NCBI GenBank assembly: GCA_025464695.1
Contig: JAODNQ010000099.1
Span: forward strand, 1 to 8,222
From: Frankiales bacterium
Lineage (GTDB): Bacteria; Actinomycetota; Actinomycetes; Mycobacteriales; SCTD01
DNA length: 8,222 nt
Direction: 5' to 3'
Shown: one piece after another, positions 4,717 through 8,222 of the stretch
Numbering within the stretch: the first letter of the stretch is position 1
How the letters are laid out: the number at the start of each line of letters is the position of its first letter
Notes under the pieces: generated by a model
Database searches by the model: none
Seen by the model: the letters and a program-made list of their open reading frames with translations, nothing else
Told to the model about the DNA's origin: nothing
Translations under genes and position numbers: made by a program

Positions 4717-7700
4717 CTAGACGGAGCGGCGGTACTGCCCGCCCACCTCGAAGAACGCGGCGCTGATCTGGCCGAGGGAGGCGACCTTCACGGCCTCCAT
4801 GAGGGCGGCGAACACGTTGCCGCCGGTCAGCGCGGCCTCCTGCAGCGCACGCAGCGCGGGCCCGGACTCCGACTGGTGGCGCTGCTGGAAGTCGGCGAGC
4901 CGGTCGAGCTGGCTCTTCTTCTCCTCCTCCGTGGCCCGGGCGAGCTCCACGGTCGGCTGCTCCTCGTCCGCGCGCGGGTTGCGGAAGGTGTTGACGCCGA
5001 CGATCGGCAGCGAGCCGTCGTGCTTCTTGTGCTCGTAGAGCATCGACTCGTCCTGGATGCGCCCGCGCTGGTAGCCGGTCTCCATGGCACCGAGGACGCC
5101 ACCGCGCTCGGCGATCCGGTCGAACTCCTGCAGGACGGCCTCCTCGACGAGGTCGGTGAGCTCCTCGACGACGTAGGACCCCTGCAGGGGGTTCTCGTTC
5201 ATCGACAGGCCCCACTCCTTGTCGATGATCATCTGGATCGCGAGGGCCCGGCGCACCGACTCCTCGGTCGGCGTCGTCACGGCCTCGTCGTAGGCGTTGG
5301 TGTGCAGCGAGTTCGCGTTGTCGTACAGCGCGCACAGGGCCTGCAGCGTCGTGCGGATGTCGTTGAAGTCCATCTCCTGAGCGTGCAGGGAGCGGCCGGA
5401 CGTCTGCACGTGGTACTTCAGCTTCTGCGAGCGCTCGGCCGCGCCGTACTTCTCCTTCATCGCCACGGCCCAGATGCGCCGGGCGACCCGGCCCATGACC
5501 GTGTACTCCGCGTCCATGCCGTTGGAGAAGAAGAACGACAGGTTCGGGGCGAAGTCGTCGATGGCCATGCCGCGCTCGAGGTAGGCCTCGACGTAGGTGA
5601 AGCCGTTGGAGAGCGTGAAGGCCAGCTGGCTGATCGGGTTCGCCCCGGCCTCCGCGATGTGGTAGCCGGAGATCGAGACCGAGTAGAAGTTCTGCACCCG
5701 GTTCTGGATGAAGTACTCCTGGATGTCGGCCATCGCCCGGAGCGCGAACTCGGTGGAGAAGATGCAGGTGTTCTGGCCCTGGTCCTCCTTGAGGATGTCG
5801 GCCTGGACGGTCCCGCGGACGTTCGACAGCACCCAGGCGCGCAGCTCCTCGGCCTCGGCGGCGTCGGGCTCGCGGCCCTCGTCGGCCCGGAAGCGGTCCA
5901 TCCGCTGGTCGATCGCGGCGTTGAGGAACATGGCCAGCAGCGTCGGGGCCGGACCGTTGATCGTCATCGACACCGACGTCGTCGGCGAGCAGAGGTCGAA
6001 GCCGCCGTAGAGGACCTTCAGGTCGTCGAGGGTCGCGATCGAGACGCCGGAGTTGCCGACCTTGCCGTAGATGTCGGGGCGCAGGTCGGGATCGCGGCCG
6101 TAGAGGGTCACGGAGTCGAAGGCGGTCGACAGCCGGGTGGCGGGCTGACCCTCGGAGAGCACCTGGAAGCGGCGGTTGGTGCGGAAGGCGTCGCCCTCGC
6201 CGGCGAACATGCGGGCCGGCGCCTCGCCGACGCGCTTGAACGGGAACACGCCCGCGGTGAAGGGGAAGTACCCGGGCACGTTCTCGCGCCGCAGGAACGA
6301 CACCTGCTCGCCGGCGTCCTTCGTCCGCGGCAGCGCCACGCGCCGGACCTTGTTGCCGGACAGCGTCTCGCGGGTGAGCGGCGTGTGGATCTCCTTGCCG
6401 CGGACCGAGTAGACGAGCTCGTCGCCCGAGTACTCCTCGACGCGCGCGGGCCAGCTGTCGAGCAGCGCCTGCACCTCGGGGTCGAGCTGGGTGCCCTCGA
6501 TCAGGGCGTCCAGCTCGGCCGTCTCCTGCACCAGCTCGCGCGCCCGCAGCAGGGCCGCGCGGGTGCGGGCGACGTCGGCCTGCGCCTCCGTGGTCGCGTG
6601 GTACGCCCGGACGGACGCCGCGATCTCGGACAGGTAGCGCTCGCGGCTGGCCGGCAGGACGGAGGTCAGGCCGGTGGAGGTGCGGCCCTCGACCTGCGGC
6701 AGGACGCCGGCGTCGACCTTGAGGCCCTTCTCCGACAGCAGGTGCTTGAGGTGCTGGTAGAGCGCGGTGACGCCGTCGTCGTTGAAGCGGGCGGCCGAGG
6801 TGCCGAAGACCGGCTGGTCCTCCCAGGAGCCGGAGAAGCCGGACCGGTTGCGGGCGACGGTGCGGGCGACGTCGCGGCGGGCATCCTCCGCGCCGCGGCG
6901 CTCGAACTTGTTGATCGCCACGACGTCGGCGTGGTCGAGCATGTCGATCTTCTCGAGCTGCGAGCTCGCGCCGTACTCCGGCGTCATGACGTAGAGGGAG
7001 ACGTCGCAGTGGTCGGTGATGCTCGCGTCGCCCTGCCCGACGCCGGGGGTCTCGACGACGACGAGGTCGAAGCCGGCGGCCTTGCAGGCGGTGATGACGT
7101 CGTCGAGGTGCTCGGGCACGGCGGCGTTGCCGCGGCTGGCCAGCGAGCGGAAGAAGACGCGGTCGGGCGCGAGCGAGTTCATGCGGATGCGGTCGCCGAG
7201 GAGCGCGCCGCCGCCCTTGCGACGGGTCGGGTCGATGGCGATGACCGCGACCGTGAGCTTGTCCTCCTGGTCCAGGCGCAGCCGGCGGAGCAGCTCGTCG
7301 GTCAGGCTGGACTTGCCGGAGCCGCCGGTGCCGGTGATGCCGAGCACCGGGACGTCGCCCGCGCGGGCCTGCAGGGCCTCGCGCAGCTCCGGCGAGCGCC
7401 CGGACTCGAGCACCGTGATGGCGCGGGCGAGCGCGGCCTGGTCACCGCCGACGACGTCGTCGACCGACACGGTCGAGGCCGCGAGGTCGACGTCGCACGA
7501 CTTGACCAGCTCGTTGATCATGCCGTCGAGGCCGAGCCGCTGGCCGTCCTCGGGGGCGAAGATCTTGACCCCGCGCGTCCTGAGCAGGGCGATCTCCTCG
7601 GGGACGATGACGCCGCCGCCACCGCCGAAGACCTGCACGTGACCGGCGCCGAGCTCGGTCAGGCGCTCCTTGAGGTAGGTGAAGTACTCGACGTGACCGC

Positions 7701-7929
7701 CCTGGTAGGAGCTGATCGCGACGCCCTGGACGTCCTCCTGCAGGCACGCCGTCACGACCGCCTCGACCGAGCGGTCGTGGCCCAGGTGGATGACCTCGAC
7801 GCCCTGGCTCTGCAGCACCCGCCTCATGATGTTGATCGCGGCGTCGTGGCCGTCGAACAGCGACGCCGCCGACACGAACCGCACCGGGTTCACGGGGACG
7901 TGCAGGGGGGGCTTCGCGGGGGCCGTCAC
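4717..7929 (-). CDS. icmF: Fused isobutyryl-CoA mutase, coenzyme B12-dependent, with built-in G-protein chaperone
   Basis: Interconverts isobutyryl-CoA and n-butyryl-CoA by adenosylcobalamin radical chemistry in the cytoplasm, in branched-chain acyl-CoA metabolism; the chaperone domain uses GTP in cofactor loading. From GTG 7929 the chain has 1070 residues, near the family's usual length. Domains: B12-binding about 15-145, with DGHDAA at 26-31 (His28 the expected cobalt ligand), SSYQGG at 73-78 and five glycines at 102-106; MeaB-like G domain about 190-400, with Walker A GTGGSGKS at 200-207, DPTRRKGGG at 233-241 and ETPGVGQGD at 293-301; helical linker about 400-530; mutase barrel from about 530 to the end, with SGYH at 754-757. 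Phe575 and Gln719 occupy the positions that are Tyr and Arg in methylmalonyl-CoA mutase, which supports isobutyryl-CoA specificity. The NKxD loop reads NKFE (340-343). GTG 7929 is preferred over GTG 7980 because AGGAG lies 5 nt before it and the longer form runs into operator-like palindromes. Confidence 0.95.
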   Translation of the reverse strand: MTAPAKPPLHVPVNPVRFVSAASLFDGHDAAINIMRRVLQSQGVEVIHLGHDRSVEAVVTACLQEDVQGVAISSYQGGHVEYFTYLKERLTELGAGHVQVFGGGGGVIVPEEIALLRTRGVKIFAPEDGQRLGLDGMINELVKSCDVDLAASTVSVDDVVGGDQAALARAITVLESGRSPELREALQARAGDVPVLGITGTGGSGKSSLTDELLRRLRLDQEDKLTVAVIAIDPTRRKGGGALLGDRIRMNSLAPDRVFFRSLASRGNAAVPEHLDDVITACKAAGFDLVVVETPGVGQGDASITDHCDVSLYVMTPEYGASSQLEKIDMLDHADVVAINKFERRGAEDARRDVARTVARNRSGFSGSWEDQPVFGTSAARFNDDGVTALYQHLKHLLSEKGLKVDAGVLPQVEGRTSTGLTSVLPASRERYLSEIAASVRAYHATTEAQADVARTRAALLRARELVQETAELDALIEGTQLDPEVQALLDSWPARVEEYSGDELVYSVRGKEIHTPLTRETLSGNKVRRVALPRTKDAGEQVSFLRRENVPGYFPFTAGVFPFKRVGEAPARMFAGEGDAFRTNRRFQVLSEGQPATRLSTAFDSVTLYGRDPDLRPDIYGKVGNSGVSIATLDDLKVLYGGFDLCSPTTSVSMTINGPAPTLLAMFLNAAIDQRMDRFRADEGREPDAAEAEELRAWVLSNVRGTVQADILKEDQGQNTCIFSTEFALRAMADIQEYFIQNRVQNFYSVSISGYHIAEAGANPISQLAFTLSNGFTYVEAYLERGMAIDDFAPNLSFFFSNGMDAEYTVMGRVARRIWAVAMKEKYGAAERSQKLKYHVQTSGRSLHAQEMDFNDIRTTLQALCALYDNANSLHTNAYDEAVTTPTEESVRRALAIQMIIDKEWGLSMNENPLQGSYVVEELTDLVEEAVLQEFDRIAERGGVLGAMETGYQRGRIQDESMLYEHKKHDGSLPIVGVNTFRNPRADEEQPTVELARATEEEKKSQLDRLADFQQRHQSESGPALRALQEAALTGGNVFAALMEAVKVASLGQISAAFFEVGGQYRRSV

Positions 7930-7940
7930 AGGAGCTCCTG
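7929..7940. promoter_or_regulatory. 12-bp perfect palindrome over the icmF ribosome-binding site and start
   Basis: CAGGAGCTCCTG reads the same on both strands and includes the AGGAG Shine-Dalgarno sequence (7935-7939) and the first base of the GTG at 7929. It shares AGGA-N2-TCCT with the palindrome at 7953-7964, 24 bp away centre to centre. It may be an operator half of a pair, or simply a ribosome-binding site that happens to be symmetric. Confidence 0.4.
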
Positions 7941-7948
7941 AGGTGTTA

Positions 7949-7954
7949 ATCGTA
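7949..7954 (-). promoter_or_regulatory. Possible -10 box (TACGAT) of icmF
   Basis: On the minus strand TACGAT fits TANNNT, about 20 bp upstream of the GTG at 7929, which would leave a short leader holding the AGGAG site. It touches the palindrome at 7953-7964, so a protein bound there would block the promoter. No -35 consensus is seen where it would be expected. Confidence 0.35.
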
Positions 7955-7964
7955 GGACGTCCTA
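7953..7964. promoter_or_regulatory. 12-bp perfect palindrome upstream of icmF, candidate operator
   Basis: TAGGACGTCCTA is perfectly symmetric, overlaps the possible -10 box and abuts a second palindrome at 7965-7980. Position and symmetry suit a dimeric repressor of the MarR or TetR type. The MarR gene beginning its end at 8005 is the obvious candidate partner, but nothing here proves binding. Confidence 0.5.
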
Positions 7965-7980
7965 GTGAACGTACGCTCAC
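7965..7980. promoter_or_regulatory. 16-bp near-perfect palindrome upstream of icmF, candidate operator
   Basis: GTGAACGTACGCTCAC pairs over its whole length except one symmetric mismatch (A7969 against C7976). It lies directly beside the palindrome at 7953-7964, in the expected -35 zone. The GTGA-N-CGTACG-N-TCAC form resembles TetR- or GntR-type operators in general layout; no specific regulator can be named. Confidence 0.5.
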
Positions 7981-8004
7981 ACCGCGGCGTCGTACAGGGC
8001 CGCC

Positions 8005-8222
8005 CTAGAAGTCCCCGGCGCCCTTGCGCAGGGCCCGGAGCACGCCGACCAGCGTCGGGACCCGCCGCGGCGGCACCCCCGGGTCGGCGAAGACACCGGC
8101 GTTGAGCACCTCGGTCGCCTCCCGGGCCTGCTCGGCGCCCTGCTCGGTCAGCTCCACCAGCAGCGCCCGGCCGTCGTCGGGGTGCGGCCGCCGGCGCACC
8201 AGCCCGGCCCCCTCGAGCCGGT
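8005..8222 (-). CDS. MarR-family transcriptional regulator, C-terminal part, cut by the right edge
   Basis: Only the last 72 or so residues are inside the window. They begin RLEGAGLVRRRPHPDDGR and continue ALLVELTEQG, which is the wing of the MarR winged helix: the arginine-rich strand, the DDGR turn and the LTEQG start of the dimer helix are diagnostic. The rest is the C-terminal dimerisation helix region and ends KGAGDF. MarR proteins bind palindromic DNA as dimers and often answer to small aromatic or acyl ligands. The stop lies 75 bp upstream of the icmF start on the same strand, and the gap holds three palindromes, so icmF may be a target or cotranscribed. The recognition helix and N-terminus lie outside the window. 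Confidence 0.85.
   Translation of the reverse strand, partial: RLEGAGLVRRRPHPDDGRALLVELTEQGAEQAREATEVLNAGVFADPGVPPRRVPTLVGVLRALRKGAGDF

Noticed and set aside
3375..5335. Long minus-strand frames across the unrecognised gene at 3981-4541 and into the DUF4230 and icmF genes
   Set aside because: They cut across both strong hairpins and overlap better-supported genes in other frames; the products are Arg/Pro/Ala-rich without motifs.
4876..7941. A 1021-codon open frame on the plus strand, antisense to icmF
   Set aside because: Its composition (runs of Leu, Val, Gly, Arg, Asp) is the mirror of a very GC-rich gene whose third positions are nearly all G or C, which removes stops from the opposite strand. 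It has no recognisable domain, while the minus strand encodes a complete IcmF.
7930..7980. N-terminal 17-residue extension of icmF starting at the GTG at 7980
   Set aside because: The extension is encoded by the palindromic operator-like DNA, has no ribosome-binding site, and does not resemble IcmF N-termini, whereas the GTG at 7929 has AGGAG 5 nt upstream.
1..8222. CRISPR array, insertion sequence, toxin-antitoxin pair, defence genes or prophage genes
   Set aside because: No regularly spaced repeats, transposase or integrase motifs, or recognisable defence domains were found on either strand.

Overview
The window reads as ordinary chromosome of a high-GC Gram-positive bacterium (Actinomycetota). 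Coding regions are strongly biased to G/C at the third codon position, GTG starts are common, several genes look leaderless (TANNNT box 6-7 nt before the start), and hairpins without U-tails follow genes. The gene families present (fused isobutyryl-CoA mutase, DUF4230 protein, TetR and MarR regulators, ICMT-type membrane methyltransferase) are all familiar in this phylum. I cannot name the genus from the sequence.

Layout. 1-721 (+): an unrecognised protein, probably cut by the left edge, with looser codon usage than the rest of the window and an Ala/Thr-rich tail. 722-960: no gene seen; a small hairpin lies next to the following gene. 961-1608 (-): a TetR-family repressor. It is divergent from 1670-1972 (+), a conserved small protein of unknown function, which overlaps by ATGA with 1969-2451 (+), an ICMT/PEMT-like membrane methyltransferase. 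The spacer between the repressor and the pair holds an inverted repeat that is a natural operator candidate. 2590-3042 (-): a small P-loop nucleotide kinase-like protein. 3215-3907 (-): a membrane-anchored DUF4230 protein. 3981-4541 (+): an unrecognised, helix-rich protein ending in a strong hairpin. 4717-7929 (-): icmF, the large fused coenzyme B12-dependent acyl-CoA mutase, also ending in a strong hairpin. 8005-8222 (-): the C-terminal part of a MarR-family regulator, cut by the right edge, lying just upstream of icmF on the same strand.

How it fits together. The one gene with a clear biochemical role is icmF: B12-binding domain, G-protein chaperone and substrate-binding barrel in one chain, interconverting isobutyryl-CoA and n-butyryl-CoA. 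Both substrate-pocket residues that mark this specificity are present (Phe575 and Gln719). Its upstream region carries three closely packed palindromes, two of them sharing AGGA-N2-TCCT, and a MarR gene sits immediately upstream, so local regulation is plausible. The other genes form small independent units with no visible link to B12 metabolism.

I do not see a CRISPR array, insertion sequence, tRNA, rRNA, defence island or obvious new multi-gene system. The most worthwhile leads are the icmF operator cluster, the altered guanine-recognition motif in its G domain (NKFE rather than NKxD), the TetR-controlled small protein/methyltransferase pair, and the unrecognised proteins at 1-721 and 3981-4541.
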